From assembly GCA_016930745.1 (NCBI GenBank), contig JAFGGE010000006.1, positions 1 to 32,039 on the forward strand: 32,039 bases of DNA. The letters are read 5' to 3'. Source of the DNA: Sedimentisphaerales bacterium. GTDB lineage: Bacteria; Planctomycetota; Phycisphaerae; Sedimentisphaerales; Anaerohalosphaeraceae. A program made the position numbers and the translations under genes. Shown piece after piece: positions 22,950-31,183 of this stretch. Position 1 is the stretch's first letter; every line of letters starts with the position of its first letter. The notes beneath the pieces were generated by a model. That model saw nothing but the letters and a program-made list of their open reading frames with translations, ran no database searches and was not told the origin of the DNA.

Positions 22950-23687
22950 TCACATGGCCATCCCGCCGTCGACACAAAGGACCTGCCCGGTAATGTATCC
23001 GGAATCGTCGGAGGCCAAAAAGGCCACGGCCCGCGCTACCTCCGCGGGTTGTCCCATTCGGCGTGCGGGAATGACGTTCAGGGCCGCCTGCTTGACGGCT
23101 TCCGGCAGGACCTCGGTCATTTCCGTCTGGATGAAACCGGGAGCGATGCAATTGGCGGTGACATTCTTTTTTCCCACTTCTCGCACGATGGATTTGGTCA
23201 TCCCGATCAGGCCGGCTTTACTGGCGGCGTAATTGGCCGAACCGGCCTGCCCTATGACGCCGGCGACGGAACTGATACTGACGATCCGCCCGAACTTGTT
23301 GCGGACCATGGAGCGCAGGGCGGTTTTTGCGGCCATAAACGCCGCCCGCAGATTGACGTTCATCAGGATATCATAATCCGGCTCATCCATCTGCATCATC
23401 AGTTTATCCCGCGTAATACCGGCATTATTGACCAGGATTCCCACGCCGCCGTACGCTTCGGCCAGTTCGTTGATCGTGGCGGTCAGTGTTTCCGTATCGG
23501 TGATGTTCAGGCATTTTGTGAGCACGGAAAAACCGGCTTCGGAACAACCCTTTTCCAATTCGGCCAGTTGTTCGGCGTTCAGGTCCAGAGCCGCGACGAT
23601 GCGATCCTGCTTGCACATCTCCAGCACGATAGCTCGTCCGATACCCCTGGCGCCGCCGGTGACGATAGCCAGTCTTTTTTCCGCCAT
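22950..23687 (-). CDS. fabG: 3-oxoacyl-ACP reductase
   Basis: FabG reduces beta-ketoacyl-ACP with NADPH. The 245-residue short-chain dehydrogenase has the dinucleotide motif T-G-G-A-R-G-I-G at 10-17, N-N-A-G at 87-90, and the catalytic Ser140, Tyr153 and Lys157 (Y-A-A-S-K). P-G-F-I-Q-T-E-M follows. An in-frame extension to 23774 is rejected because ATG 23687 has GGAGG eight bases upstream and matches the family start. It lies 25 bp after fabD. Confidence 0.96.
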   Translation of the reverse strand: MAEKRLAIVTGGARGIGRAIVLEMCKQDRIVAALDLNAEQLAELEKGCSEAGFSVLTKCLNITDTETLTATINELAEAYGGVGILVNNAGITRDKLMMQMDEPDYDILMNVNLRAAFMAAKTALRSMVRNKFGRIVSISSVAGVIGQAGSANYAASKAGLIGMTKSIVREVGKKNVTANCIAPGFIQTEMTEVLPEAVKQAALNVIPARRMGQPAEVARAVAFLASDDSGYITGQVLCVDGGMAM

Positions 23688-23712
23688 GTTTCCAGCCTCC
23701 ACTCTTACGTTC

Positions 23713-24669
23713 TCAGTTGTCCTTTTCCTCATTCTTCGCCGACAGGGCCTGCCATGTCTCCCGGCTGCTGACATTAATGACAGCAGCTTTGCGGTGGATT
23801 CGTTTCATCAGGCCCGTCAGCACTCGACCGGGTCCGATCTCATAAAACAGCTCCACCCCGTCGGCCAGCAGCCGCTCCATGCATTTCTGCCAGAGAATCG
23901 GCTCGATGAGCTGACGAACGAGTCCCTTTCGAACCTGATCGGCCCCGGTGTAATAGCCGGCGTCTATGTTGGCGATAACCTGAATCCTGTCCGGCTCCCT
24001 AACGGGCGTCTCGTTCAGGACTTGCCTCAAGGTATCCGCCGCCGGTTGCATCATCGGCGTATGAAAGGCCCCGGCCACTTTGAGAACAATGGCCTTGACG
24101 GCCCCGAAAGGCCCGGCCAATTCGGCTGCCCGACGGCAGGCTTCGGTTTGTCCGCTGATGACGATCTGTCCGGGACAGTTGAAATTCGCCGGTTGTAATA
24201 CTTGATCCAGGGCCGCCTCTTTGCATAGTTCGGCGATTTGGGCTTCGTCCAGTCCCAGCACCGATACCATGGCGCCGTCGGAATCCTCCGCGGCCGCCTG
24301 CATGGCCCGGCCTCGCTGCTGCACGAGACGCAGCGCATCTTCAAATTCCAAAATACCGGCCGCGTACAGAGCGGTGTATTCGCCCAGGCTCAGGCCCGCC
24401 GTAACATTCGGTGCGATCAATGCCGTCTTCGGATCCGACCGCAGGGCTTCCAGAAGGGCGGCCGAGGTGACAAAAATAGCCGGCTGGGAAATCTCGGTTT
24501 CAGCCAGTTTCTCTTCGGAGCCGTGAAAACAAAGTTCCTTCAGGTCGTATCCGACAATCTCGTTGGCGCGGTCGTATACGGCCATCGCGGCCGGGCAGGC
24601 CTGCGCGATGTCGGCGCCCATGCCTGAGCTTTGTGCACCCTGTCCGGGAAATAGAAATGCTGTTTTCAT
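23713..24669 (-). CDS. fabD: Malonyl-CoA:ACP transacylase
   Basis: FabD loads malonyl groups from CoA onto ACP. The 318-residue protein has the N-terminal F-P-G-Q-G-A-Q (7-13), the nucleophile Ser94 in G-L-S-L-G-E-Y and the catalytic His203 in A-F-H-T-P-M. The motif has Leu where many family members have His (G-H-S-L-G). ATG 24669 is chosen over the ORF start at 24705 because it gives the canonical M-K-T-A-F-L-F-P-G and has AGGA nine bases upstream. It lies 25 bp after fabH. Confidence 0.95.
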   Translation of the reverse strand: MKTAFLFPGQGAQSSGMGADIAQACPAAMAVYDRANEIVGYDLKELCFHGSEEKLAETEISQPAIFVTSAALLEALRSDPKTALIAPNVTAGLSLGEYTALYAAGILEFEDALRLVQQRGRAMQAAAEDSDGAMVSVLGLDEAQIAELCKEAALDQVLQPANFNCPGQIVISGQTEACRRAAELAGPFGAVKAIVLKVAGAFHTPMMQPAADTLRQVLNETPVREPDRIQVIANIDAGYYTGADQVRKGLVRQLIEPILWQKCMERLLADGVELFYEIGPGRVLTGLMKRIHRKAAVINVSSRETWQALSAKNEEKDN

Positions 24670-24694
24670 ACCGATTTGTCCTGTTTGCCGCCGG

Positions 24695-25711
24695 CTAGAA
24701 TTCAATCACGTTTGCGCCCCAGGTCAATCCGCCCCCGAATGCCACCAGCAGAACGATATGGCCGGCGCTGATGCGGCCCTGACGAACGCATTCGTCCAGG
24801 GCGATGGGAATGGAAGCGGCTGAGGTGTTTCCATATTTGTCGATATTGATGAAAATCCGGTCGTTGCTGAATTTCAGCCGTTTGCCGACCGACTCGATAA
24901 TTCTTGCGTTCATCTGGTGGGGGATAAACAGGGATATATCCTCGATGCTCAGATGGCAGTTTTCCATGCAGTCTTCCACCATTTCGACAATCCGTCGAAC
25001 CGCCAGATGATACACTTCGCGCCCGTTGATATTCATCAGAACCATGTTCGGGTCGTCCAGAGGCCTGGTAACGGGGTACCGCGATCCGTATGCCATACAA
25101 TTCAGGCTGGTCCATCCGCCGCCGTCGGCGGCGCAGGTGCCGTACATAATTCCCCGCGAAGGTCCTGTGGACCGCTGCACCAGAACGGCGCCGGCCCCGT
25201 CCCCGAAAAGAATACAACTTTGACGGTCCTGATAATTGGTGATCTTGGTCAGGGTCTCGGCGCCGATGACGAGGATATTCTTATACCGGCCGTTCTTGAT
25301 GAACTGCTGGGCGATGCACAAACCGTAGATAAATCCACTGCAGGCGGCGGCCAGATCGAAGGCCCATGCGTTGACGGCGCCCAGAGATTCCTGCACGAAA
25401 CAGGCCGTCGAAGGAAACACCATTTCCGGCGTGACCGTGCCGACCATGATTAAATCCACTTCCGTGGGAGCTACTGCGGCGCTGTCCAGGGCCTTGCGGG
25501 CGGCTTCGGTGGCCAGCATCGCCGTGCTCTCCCCTTCGGAAACGACATGCCGGGTTTTGATTCCGGTCCGGGTTGTGATCCATTCATCGGAGGTGTCCAC
25601 GATACGGGTCAAATCCTCATTGGTCAGGATTTTGGCCGGTACATGAGAACCGGTGCCCTTGATGATCGGATGGTATCCGTCGGCAGGGCAGGTATCCGCG
25701 CTATTGTCCAT
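24695..25711 (-). CDS. fabH: Beta-ketoacyl-ACP synthase III
   Basis: FabH starts fatty-acid synthesis by condensing an acyl-CoA primer with malonyl-ACP. The 338-residue protein has the catalytic triad of the family: Cys124 in A-A-A-C-S-G-F, His in F-I-P-H-Q-M-N and Asn in Y-G-N-T-S-A-A. T-S-D-E-W-I-x-x-R-T-G-I is near the N-terminus. The N-terminal extension of about 15 residues is slightly longer than usual. Its ATG overlaps the last 11 bp of plsX, so translation is likely coupled. Confidence 0.96.
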   Translation of the reverse strand: MDNSADTCPADGYHPIIKGTGSHVPAKILTNEDLTRIVDTSDEWITTRTGIKTRHVVSEGESTAMLATEAARKALDSAAVAPTEVDLIMVGTVTPEMVFPSTACFVQESLGAVNAWAFDLAAACSGFIYGLCIAQQFIKNGRYKNILVIGAETLTKITNYQDRQSCILFGDGAGAVLVQRSTGPSRGIMYGTCAADGGGWTSLNCMAYGSRYPVTRPLDDPNMVLMNINGREVYHLAVRRIVEMVEDCMENCHLSIEDISLFIPHQMNARIIESVGKRLKFSNDRIFINIDKYGNTSAASIPIALDECVRQGRISAGHIVLLVAFGGGLTWGANVIEF

Positions 25712-26714
25712 TTGCCTTCACCAGAGAACTCGACAGACGCTGCATGATCCGTTCGTTGATCTTGAGAGTGTAAAACTTTTTAGCCGCCAATATCGCGTTT
25801 TTTATCGTCCGGCTTTTGCTGGAGCCATGACAGATCACGGAGGTTCCGTCAATGCCCAGTAATAACGCGCCGCCGTATTCGTGATAGTCGTATTTTTTAT
25901 AGATTTCCTTCATGATGGGCTTGAATTCCATCGCCAGGCGCAGATCGCCGGTGACCAGTTCGTGTTTGATGGCCTGAAAAAGCATTTCCACCAGGCCTTC
26001 GGTCAGTTTTAAAATCACATTTCCGACGAAACCTTCGCAAATGACCACATCGCAGGATCCGTCAAAGATGTCCCGTCCCTCCAGGTTGCCGATGAAATTC
26101 AGGCTGGGATCGCTCCGCAGCAGTTCCCGCGTGCGTTTGACCAGGTCGTTGCCTTTGGATTCCTCTTCGCCGATGCTCATGATGGCGATTCTCGGATTTT
26201 CGATTCCCAGAATGCGGGTGGAATACACACTGGACATCACGGCGTATTGGTACAGGTTGATGGGCTTGCAGGAGACATTGGCCCCGACGTCGCAAACGGT
26301 AACCGGTCCGCCCAGGGTCGGCAGCACCACGGCGATGCCGGGCCGATTGACATTCGGCAGGTTGCGCATCCGCAATTGGCAGGCGGCGACACAGGCGCCC
26401 GTATTGCCGGCCGAGATGACCGCATCGGTCTCTTCGTGAGCGGCCATACGCGCCATAATCGCGATCGAGCTTTTCCGCTTTCGGCGAAGCGATTCCACCG
26501 GCGGATCGTCCATCCCGATAATCTCTTCGGCAGGAACGATGGTTACGGCGCCGTCCCGGGCGCCGAGGGTGCTCAGTTGCTGTTCGACAATCTCCTGCAC
26601 CCCAATCAGTTGAAGCTGGTCCCCCGCGTCGAGCAATTCCCTTGCTTCCAGCGCGCCCTTGACGATCTCCTCCGGTGCGTGATCGCCGCCCATGGCATCG
26701 ATTGCAATCCGCAG
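25701..26714 (-). CDS. plsX: Phosphate acyltransferase PlsX, with apparent CTG start
   Basis: PlsX converts acyl-ACP to acyl-phosphate for phospholipid synthesis. The protein has R-I-A-I-D-A-M-G-G-D-H-A-P at its N-terminus, S-A-G-N-T-G-A, D-V-G-A-N and G-F-V-G-N-V-I-L-K motifs, and normal length (about 337 residues). The codon at the family's conserved first position is CTG at 26714-26712, 2 bp after the rpmF stop. No ATG, GTG or TTG lies there. An AGGAGG sits 13 nt upstream inside rpmF. A TTG at 26774 would add 20 residues encoded within rpmF and have no family counterpart, and the next ATG (in D-A-M-G-G) would remove the first strand. So the start is uncertain; the gene identity is not. Confidence 0.9.
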   Translation of the reverse strand: MRIAIDAMGGDHAPEEIVKGALEARELLDAGDQLQLIGVQEIVEQQLSTLGARDGAVTIVPAEEIIGMDDPPVESLRRKRKSSIAIMARMAAHEETDAVISAGNTGACVAACQLRMRNLPNVNRPGIAVVLPTLGGPVTVCDVGANVSCKPINLYQYAVMSSVYSTRILGIENPRIAIMSIGEEESKGNDLVKRTRELLRSDPSLNFIGNLEGRDIFDGSCDVVICEGFVGNVILKLTEGLVEMLFQAIKHELVTGDLRLAMEFKPIMKEIYKKYDYHEYGGALLLGIDGTSVICHGSSKSRTIKNAILAAKKFYTLKINERIMQRLSSSLVKANGQ

Positions 26715-26716
26715 GG

Positions 26717-26905
26717 TTAGTCGGCAGCCTCCTGGCCGAGTTTGAGGGTGATTTTGGAGTTGACATAACCGCAACTATCGCATGCCGCGTGGGGCAGTTT
26801 GCTGTTGCCGCACTGCTTGCAGAACGAATAATTGGTCGCCCCCAGCCGTTGATGGCTGCGACGACTACGAGTTCGAGATCGACTGATCTTTTTTACCGGC
26901 AGCAT
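26717..26905 (-). CDS. rpmF: 50S ribosomal protein bL32
   Basis: The 62-residue basic protein is the large-subunit protein bL32. It has the N-terminal basic K-K-I-S-R-S-R-T-R-S-R-R-S-H block and a zinc ribbon with C-K-Q-C and C-D-S-C pairs around G-N-S-K-L-P-H. ATG 26905 has GAGGA six bases upstream. It opens the fab operon, the usual rpmF-plsX linkage that ties ribosome and membrane synthesis. The commonly upstream yceD (DUF177) gene is absent here. Confidence 0.95.
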   Translation of the reverse strand: MLPVKKISRSRTRSRRSHQRLGATNYSFCKQCGNSKLPHAACDSCGYVNSKITLKLGQEAAD

Positions 26906-27081
26906 AGGTCTTCCTCAGTCCAACTGCTTGATAACGGCTTTGTTTTCGCCCGGAATCACCACACAACGATTCCGCGTTGCCCACTAATTTCCGATACGCG
27001 AACACCACAATTCCGGTGCGTCTGGGTCTTGCTTGTAGCAAAACAATCCCCTCGCGTAAAGGAAAATTTTGTAAACATGCC

Positions 27082-27110
27082 TAAATAGTAAACTCGCAGG
27101 TCCTTGTCAA
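27082..27110 (-). promoter_or_regulatory. Strong sigma-70-type promoter of the rpmF-fab operon
   Basis: On the minus strand a perfect TTGACA (27110-27105) and TATTTA (27087-27082) are separated by 17 bp. The start site would be near 27075, giving a leader of about 170 nt before rpmF. Confidence 0.7.
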
Positions 27111-27185
27111 GCAGAATATATCGGGACAGAGAAGGTTTTTTTCAAGAATTTGGATAAAAGAATCGCCTTTTTTAGCGACTTTGTA

Positions 27186-27214
27186 TTGCAATCGAGAGGG
27201 AAATAGGATACAAA
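27186..27214 (+). promoter_or_regulatory. Sigma-70-type promoter for the SPOR-like protein gene
   Basis: TTGCAA at 27186-27191 and TACAAA at 27209-27214 have a 17-bp spacer. The leader to ATG 27314 is about 95 nt. Confidence 0.55.
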
Positions 27215-27313
27215 TTCATACTCGTTTTACGGGTGGGGAGTCCGAAGACTCTCTATCTGCGTCGCTAACTCCGGTTAGAATCGTGGCTTAGGCTATTTCA
27301 GGATGAGGCGTCT

Positions 27314-28060
27314 ATGGCACGAAACACGGGACGAATGGCCCTTTACGAAGCGATCAGCCAGAGCCGCAAGAAGCAGGCCGGCAAAGAATCGCAGCGCCAG
27401 AAGATCGTCCGTCTGCGGAGCGGTTTTTTGCGGAAACGCAAGGAAGGCCGGATTGCCGCGAAAAAAACATTATTGCGCAGGAAACCGAACCCTTCTGCGG
27501 CCGGCGTGCAGGGGATCAGGACGAAGATCGGTCTTTCGTATGTAACGGCCGTGTTGATTGCCCTGGGGCTGATTGTAATCGTCCTGGCCGGAATCAAGCT
27601 GGGCCAGCTTGCCGGCCGTCGCGGTCCGGAACAGGGTCGTTCCGGCATCGTCGGGAATACCGACCGGGGCGGCGAACAGGATCTAAGGACCGGTCCGTAC
27701 GAAAACCGAAGATCGACCGAACCGAATGAGGACTTGCAGCAGGGAAATGAAGCCTTTGTGTCCTCCACGGGACAAAACGTGATTGTGATTGCCTCGTATG
27801 GGCGAGAGCCGGATCTGGTGCCGGTGCAGACGCATTTTGCCGAGCAGGGGATCGCTACGGAAGTTCGTTCGCTCGGCGACAATTATCTGCTCGTGACGCG
27901 TCAGAGGTACGACAATCCCAATCGGCGGGACAGCAACGGATACGCGGCCCTGCAGAAAGTCAAAGAAATCGGGGCCGGTTACAAAGCTCCGTCGGGCTAT
28001 GAGCGGTTCGGCTCTCGGCCGTTTCAGGATGCCTATGGCAGAAAAGTATGGTGGGAATGA
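27314..28060 (+). CDS. Single-pass membrane protein with a SPOR-like C-terminal domain
   Basis: The 248-residue protein has a very basic cytoplasmic N-terminus (residues 1-72, many K/R). One transmembrane helix follows (about 75-98), then a polar linker and a C-terminal region (about 150-225) with a beta-alpha-beta pattern. That region reads N-V-I-V-I-A-S-Y, then V-Q-T-H-F-A-E-Q-G-I-A-T-E-V-R-S, then Y-L-L-V-T-R-Q-R-Y, like SPOR domains that bind denuded peptidoglycan. The topology (basic tail inside, SPOR-like domain outside) fits an envelope or division role, which is inference. ATG 27314 has GAGG upstream. It is followed 16 nt later by the PVC small basic protein gene. Confidence 0.65.
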   Translation: MARNTGRMALYEAISQSRKKQAGKESQRQKIVRLRSGFLRKRKEGRIAAKKTLLRRKPNPSAAGVQGIRTKIGLSYVTAVLIALGLIVIVLAGIKLGQLAGRRGPEQGRSGIVGNTDRGGEQDLRTGPYENRRSTEPNEDLQQGNEAFVSSTGQNVIVIASYGREPDLVPVQTHFAEQGIATEVRSLGDNYLLVTRQRYDNPNRRDSNGYAALQKVKEIGAGYKAPSGYERFGSRPFQDAYGRKVWWE

Positions 28061-28076
28061 ATAAAGGAAGCATGCA

Positions 28077-28304
28077 ATGTCTGTGGATCGTTCGTTAAAA
28101 GTAAAAGGGGCTTTGAGCCGGCATCGGAATGTATTGAGCCGAGCCGAGCGGGTCGAAGTGTTGCAGGAAGAAGAACGCTGGCAGGAAGGCGATCCGGTGC
28201 TGGGACTGCCCAAAGTGGCGCATCGCAAAACGCATGCCGGCAAGAAAGAAGCCGAAAAGAAGGAAGAAGGGGGCGAGCAGCCCGCCGTCACTCCCGCGAC
28301 ATAA
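28077..28304 (+). CDS. Small basic protein of the Planctomycetes/Verrucomicrobia/Chlamydiae family
   Basis: The 75-residue protein matches the PVC-specific small basic protein family (TIGR04137-type, as remembered). It has S-L-K-x3-x-L-S-R-H-R-N-V-L-S-R-A-E-R at the N-terminus, then L-Q-E-E-E-R-W-Q-E-G-D-P-V-L-G-L-P-K-V. The C-terminal tail is lysine/glutamate rich. Function is unestablished; small size and basic character suggest association with RNA or the ribosome. AAGGAAG lies six bases before the ATG. It is the clearest taxonomic marker in the window. Confidence 0.85.
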   Translation: MSVDRSLKVKGALSRHRNVLSRAERVEVLQEEERWQEGDPVLGLPKVAHRKTHAGKKEAEKKEEGGEQPAVTPAT

Positions 28305-28326
28305 AGAACAAACAAACGCACAGGAT

Positions 28327-28358
28327 GCCGCCCGGGGAGCGTCGGCGCTTTGGGCGGC
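28327..28358 (+). terminator. Hairpin after the small basic protein gene
   Basis: GCCGCCC (28327-28333) and GGGCGGC (28352-28358) form a 7-bp GC stem; the 18-nt loop can form an inner AGCG/CGCT stem. The following tract is CTCTTGTTTG, only partly T-rich, so termination strength is uncertain. Confidence 0.5.
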
Positions 28359-28361
28359 CTC

Positions 28362-28391
28362 TTGTTTGCGCAGGGCGACATACATTATAAA
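28362..28391 (+). promoter_or_regulatory. Promoter candidate for the class I aminotransferase gene
   Basis: TTGTTT at 28362-28367 and TATAAA at 28386-28391 with an 18-bp spacer, placed right after the hairpin. The leader would be about 27 nt to ATG 28425. Confidence 0.45.
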
Positions 28392-28424
28392 AACGAGATC
28401 CAAGAGTTTTGGGAGAGTAAAACC

Positions 28425-29555
28425 ATGCGTCGTAAAATTGTCGCGGAAAGAACCTCCTTGATCGACGCCAGCGGAATCCGGAAGGTCTTTGCCCTGGCGG
28501 CCACCCTGAAGGATCCGATCAATTTCTCGATCGGACTGCCGGACTTTGATGTCCCCGAACCGATCAAGGATGCCGCCATCGACGCCATTCACCGCGGGAT
28601 CAATCGCTATTCCCAAACCGCCGGCGACAAAATTCTCCTGGATAAAATTACCGACCGGGTCAAAACCGAAACTCCCTGGCAAAATCCCGGCGTCCTTGTG
28701 ACCAGCGGCGTCAGCGGGGCGCTGCTCCTGACCTTTATGGCGATGATCGATCCGGGGGATGAGGTGATCATCCCCGATCCGTACTTTGTCATCTATAAGC
28801 ACGTTGTGCGGATGCTGGGGGGCAAATGTGTATATGTCGATACCTATCCGGATTTCGAGCTCCCGGTGGAAAAAATCGCCGCCGCGATCACGGATAAGAC
28901 CAAGCTGATCGTTTTGAATTCGCCCGCCAATCCCACCGGCGCCGTCTACTCCAGGCAGGCCGTGCAGGATATGGCCGCTCTGGCCGCCGAGAAAGAGATT
29001 GTCGTGATGAGCGACGAAATTTACGACCTGTTCTGTTACGACGGACCCTGTACGAGCATTGCCGATTATTACGAACACACGCTTTTGATCAAGGGCTTCA
29101 GCAAGAGCTACGCCATGACGGGCTGGCGGATGGGGTATGCCGCCGCCGGCAGCGATCCGGTCAGGCAGATCATCGAGGAAATGACCAAAATCCAGCAGTA
29201 TACCTTTGTCTGCGCGCCGGCGCCGTTCCAGATGGCGGCAGTGACGGCAATGGATTTGGATGTCCAGGAATATATTGAACCATATCATAAAAAACGAGAC
29301 ATGATCTACGAAGGACTCAAAGATCATTACGAGATCGCCGCCAAACCGGGCGGGGCATTCTATCTGTTTGTCAAGGCCCCGGACTGGGCGGCTAATGCCA
29401 CCGAATTTGTGAAAAAGGCCATTGAAAACAATGTCCTGGTGATCCCCGGCAACGTGTTCAGCGAACAAGATACTCATTTTCGGATCAGCTATACGACGAC
29501 CGACGAAAAGATCGCGGCAGGCATTGAGGTTCTGCAGAAACTGGCCAAAGGATAA
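28425..29555 (+). CDS. Class I/II PLP-dependent aminotransferase (aspartate aminotransferase-like)
   Basis: The 376-residue cytoplasmic enzyme has the fold-type I aminotransferase motifs. N-F-S-I-G-L-P-D-F is at 33-41, the N-S-P-A-N-P-T-G block at 165-172, S-D-E-I-Y at 196-200, and the PLP lysine Lys227 in G-F-S-K-S-Y-A-M-T-G-W-R-M-G. The substrate-carboxylate arginine R-I-S-Y is near the C-terminus. It is of the aspartate/alanine/aromatic aminotransferase group; the exact substrate cannot be read. ATG 28425 is preferred over 28350 because the earlier one lies within the terminator/promoter segment; GGGAG lies nine bases upstream. Confidence 0.88.
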   Translation: MRRKIVAERTSLIDASGIRKVFALAATLKDPINFSIGLPDFDVPEPIKDAAIDAIHRGINRYSQTAGDKILLDKITDRVKTETPWQNPGVLVTSGVSGALLLTFMAMIDPGDEVIIPDPYFVIYKHVVRMLGGKCVYVDTYPDFELPVEKIAAAITDKTKLIVLNSPANPTGAVYSRQAVQDMAALAAEKEIVVMSDEIYDLFCYDGPCTSIADYYEHTLLIKGFSKSYAMTGWRMGYAAAGSDPVRQIIEEMTKIQQYTFVCAPAPFQMAAVTAMDLDVQEYIEPYHKKRDMIYEGLKDHYEIAAKPGGAFYLFVKAPDWAANATEFVKKAIENNVLVIPGNVFSEQDTHFRISYTTTDEKIAAGIEVLQKLAKG

Positions 29556-29573
29556 TACCCCTTGAGAATGTGC

Positions 29574-29602
29574 TTGCCCGACCGGTTTCGGGCGGCTAGA
29601 AT
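29574..29602 (+). promoter_or_regulatory. Promoter candidate for the NfeD-FloA operon
   Basis: TTGCCC at 29574-29579 and TAGAAT at 29597-29602 with a 17-bp spacer. It lies only 7 nt before the ATG at 29610, so if used the mRNA would be nearly leaderless. GCCCG/CGGGC in the spacer could instead be the end hairpin of the aminotransferase gene. Confidence 0.35.
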
Positions 29603-29609
29603 TGGATGC

Positions 29610-31169
29610 ATGGAAGCACAACGGTTCCAACGTGTTGGAGGTCTCCTTGCCGTTCTGGCCTGCGGGGCGGTGTTCTGTGCCGGTCTGCATCCCGGCTGGG
29701 CCGAGCCTGCCGCCCATCCCGAATCTGTAAAACCGACTGCCGGGGGAAAACTGGCTGTTTTGATCCCCTGCACCGGGATGATCGACGATGGATTGTATCA
29801 GTCCATCCGGCGCCGCACCGACGAGGCCCTGGCCCAAGGGGCAAGTTATCTGGTCTATGAGATTCAGACCTATGGCGGCCTGGTCAAATCGGCCGACGAC
29901 ATTTCCAAGTATTTTATTCTTGAGGCCGCCAAGAAGGCCCGCACGATAGCGTACGTTACAACCGAGGCCATCAGCGCCGGTGCCATGATCAGCGTATCCT
30001 GTCAGGACATCGTGATGAAGGAGAACACCAAGATTGGCGACTGCGCGCCGATCCTGATGGGCGAACAACTGGAGGGGGTAGAGCGGGAGAAGGCCGAGAG
30101 CTTCATCCGGGCCATTTTCAGCACGGCTGCCGAGGCCAATGGCTATCCGGAGCCGTTGCTGCTGGCGATGGTAACCCAGACCCTGGAAGTCTGGCGGGTA
30201 AAAAACGCCGAGACCGGCCTGTGGGAGTTTTTTGAAAAGGACTATCTGCCGACCGATGCGACAAAATATGATCTTGAGAACCAGGAACTGATCGTCAAAA
30301 ACAGCCAGATCCTGACCCTGACCGCTTCCAAAGCCAAAGAGTATGGAATCGCCCGCGAAGTGGTCAACGATTATGAAGGGGCCCTGGCCTATCTTGCCAA
30401 TCGGGATGGGGTAACCTTTTCCCCGCAAAGGACCGTTCTGCAGACCAACTGGTCTGAGGAGATGGTTCGCTGGCTCGGCTCGCCGGTGGTGGTGAGCGTG
30501 CTGGTGATGATTGCTCTGCTGGGTTTCTATGTCGAAATTCGCACTCCGGGCCTGGGCTTGCCGGGGGCGATCGGAGCGGCGGCCCTGATTTTACTGGTAA
30601 GCAGTAAATACCTGATCGGACTGGCCAATTGGGTGGAAATCGCCGTATTTCTGCTGGGATTGGTCCTGTTGATGATCGAGATATTCCTGATCCCCGGATT
30701 TGGGGTGACGGGCGCGCTGGGAATCATCTGTATCATGGTCGGGCTGTTCGGCATGCTGATTCGTAACGCCCCGGATGAGGTGCCCTGGCCGCAAAATCCC
30801 GCCGCGTGGGACTTGCTGGTTGACGGATTGACCGGATTTACCGGGGGATTCGTAGGGTTCCTGATCCTGGCCTTTCTTCTGATACGATACATGCCGCAAT
30901 CCCGCCTGTTTGCCGGATTGACCTTGACCGAGTCTCTCAAGGGAGAGACCATGGCGGTCAGCATGACCAGTTCTCCGGATAGCCGGATTGCACCGTTGAA
31001 CGTGGGGGATACTGGCAGGGCGATTACACGATTGCGTCCGGCGGGGGAGGCCGATTTTGACGGACGGGTCGTAGATGTCGTCTCCCAGGGAGAATTTATC
31101 GAGGCCGGAAAGAGCGTCCGGATTTTGGAAATACGCGGAAACCGGGTCGTCGTGCGAGAGCTAACCTGA
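29610..31169 (+). CDS. NfeD-family protein with ClpP-like protease domain (long form, NfeD1b type)
   Basis: The 519-residue membrane protein has an N-terminal signal segment (8-32) and a ClpP/SppA-like domain (about 47-285). In that domain Q-T-Y-G-G (86-90) precedes the probable nucleophile Ser122 in A-I-S-A-G-A-M, and a lysine in T-A-S-K-A-K-E-Y-G-I-A is the likely partner. Four or five transmembrane helices follow (about 305-440), then a C-terminal OB-fold NfeD domain (about 450-519, beginning G-D-T-G-R-A-I-T-R-L-R-P-A-G). Related archaeal proteases cut the tail of stomatins. Here a flotillin-like gene lies two genes down, the usual NfeD-flotillin pairing. Two in-frame upstream starts (29562, 29568) exist, but 29610 gives a cleaner signal sequence. 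Confidence 0.88.
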   Translation: MEAQRFQRVGGLLAVLACGAVFCAGLHPGWAEPAAHPESVKPTAGGKLAVLIPCTGMIDDGLYQSIRRRTDEALAQGASYLVYEIQTYGGLVKSADDISKYFILEAAKKARTIAYVTTEAISAGAMISVSCQDIVMKENTKIGDCAPILMGEQLEGVEREKAESFIRAIFSTAAEANGYPEPLLLAMVTQTLEVWRVKNAETGLWEFFEKDYLPTDATKYDLENQELIVKNSQILTLTASKAKEYGIAREVVNDYEGALAYLANRDGVTFSPQRTVLQTNWSEEMVRWLGSPVVVSVLVMIALLGFYVEIRTPGLGLPGAIGAAALILLVSSKYLIGLANWVEIAVFLLGLVLLMIEIFLIPGFGVTGALGIICIMVGLFGMLIRNAPDEVPWPQNPAAWDLLVDGLTGFTGGFVGFLILAFLLIRYMPQSRLFAGLTLTESLKGETMAVSMTSSPDSRIAPLNVGDTGRAITRLRPAGEADFDGRVVDVVSQGEFIEAGKSVRILEIRGNRVVVRELT

Positions 31170-31183
31170 CAGGAGAAACCGAT

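Larger units (their letters stand above)
26906..27313. promoter_or_regulatory. Divergent intergenic region between rpmF and the SPOR-like gene
   Basis: This 408-bp gap holds no convincing gene. The minus side carries the rpmF promoter (27110-27082) and a leader of about 170 nt with an exact hairpin GGAATC/GATTCC (26952-26957 and 26968-26973). The plus side carries a promoter (27186-27214) and a leader hairpin GAGTC-CGAA-GACTC (27238-27251). A 40-codon minus-strand frame starting at 27078 begins at or before the transcription start and is not called. Confidence 0.5.

Noticed and set aside
26960..27078. 40-codon leader peptide on the minus strand before rpmF
   Set aside because: Its ATG at 27078 lies at or upstream of the predicted transcription start, with no ribosome binding site.
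28095..30428. 777-codon minus-strand open frame across the aminotransferase and NfeD genes
   Set aside because: It spans three recognised plus-strand genes and their intergenic parts. Its composition (rich in H, R, G, D) is that of an antisense shadow in GC-rich DNA.
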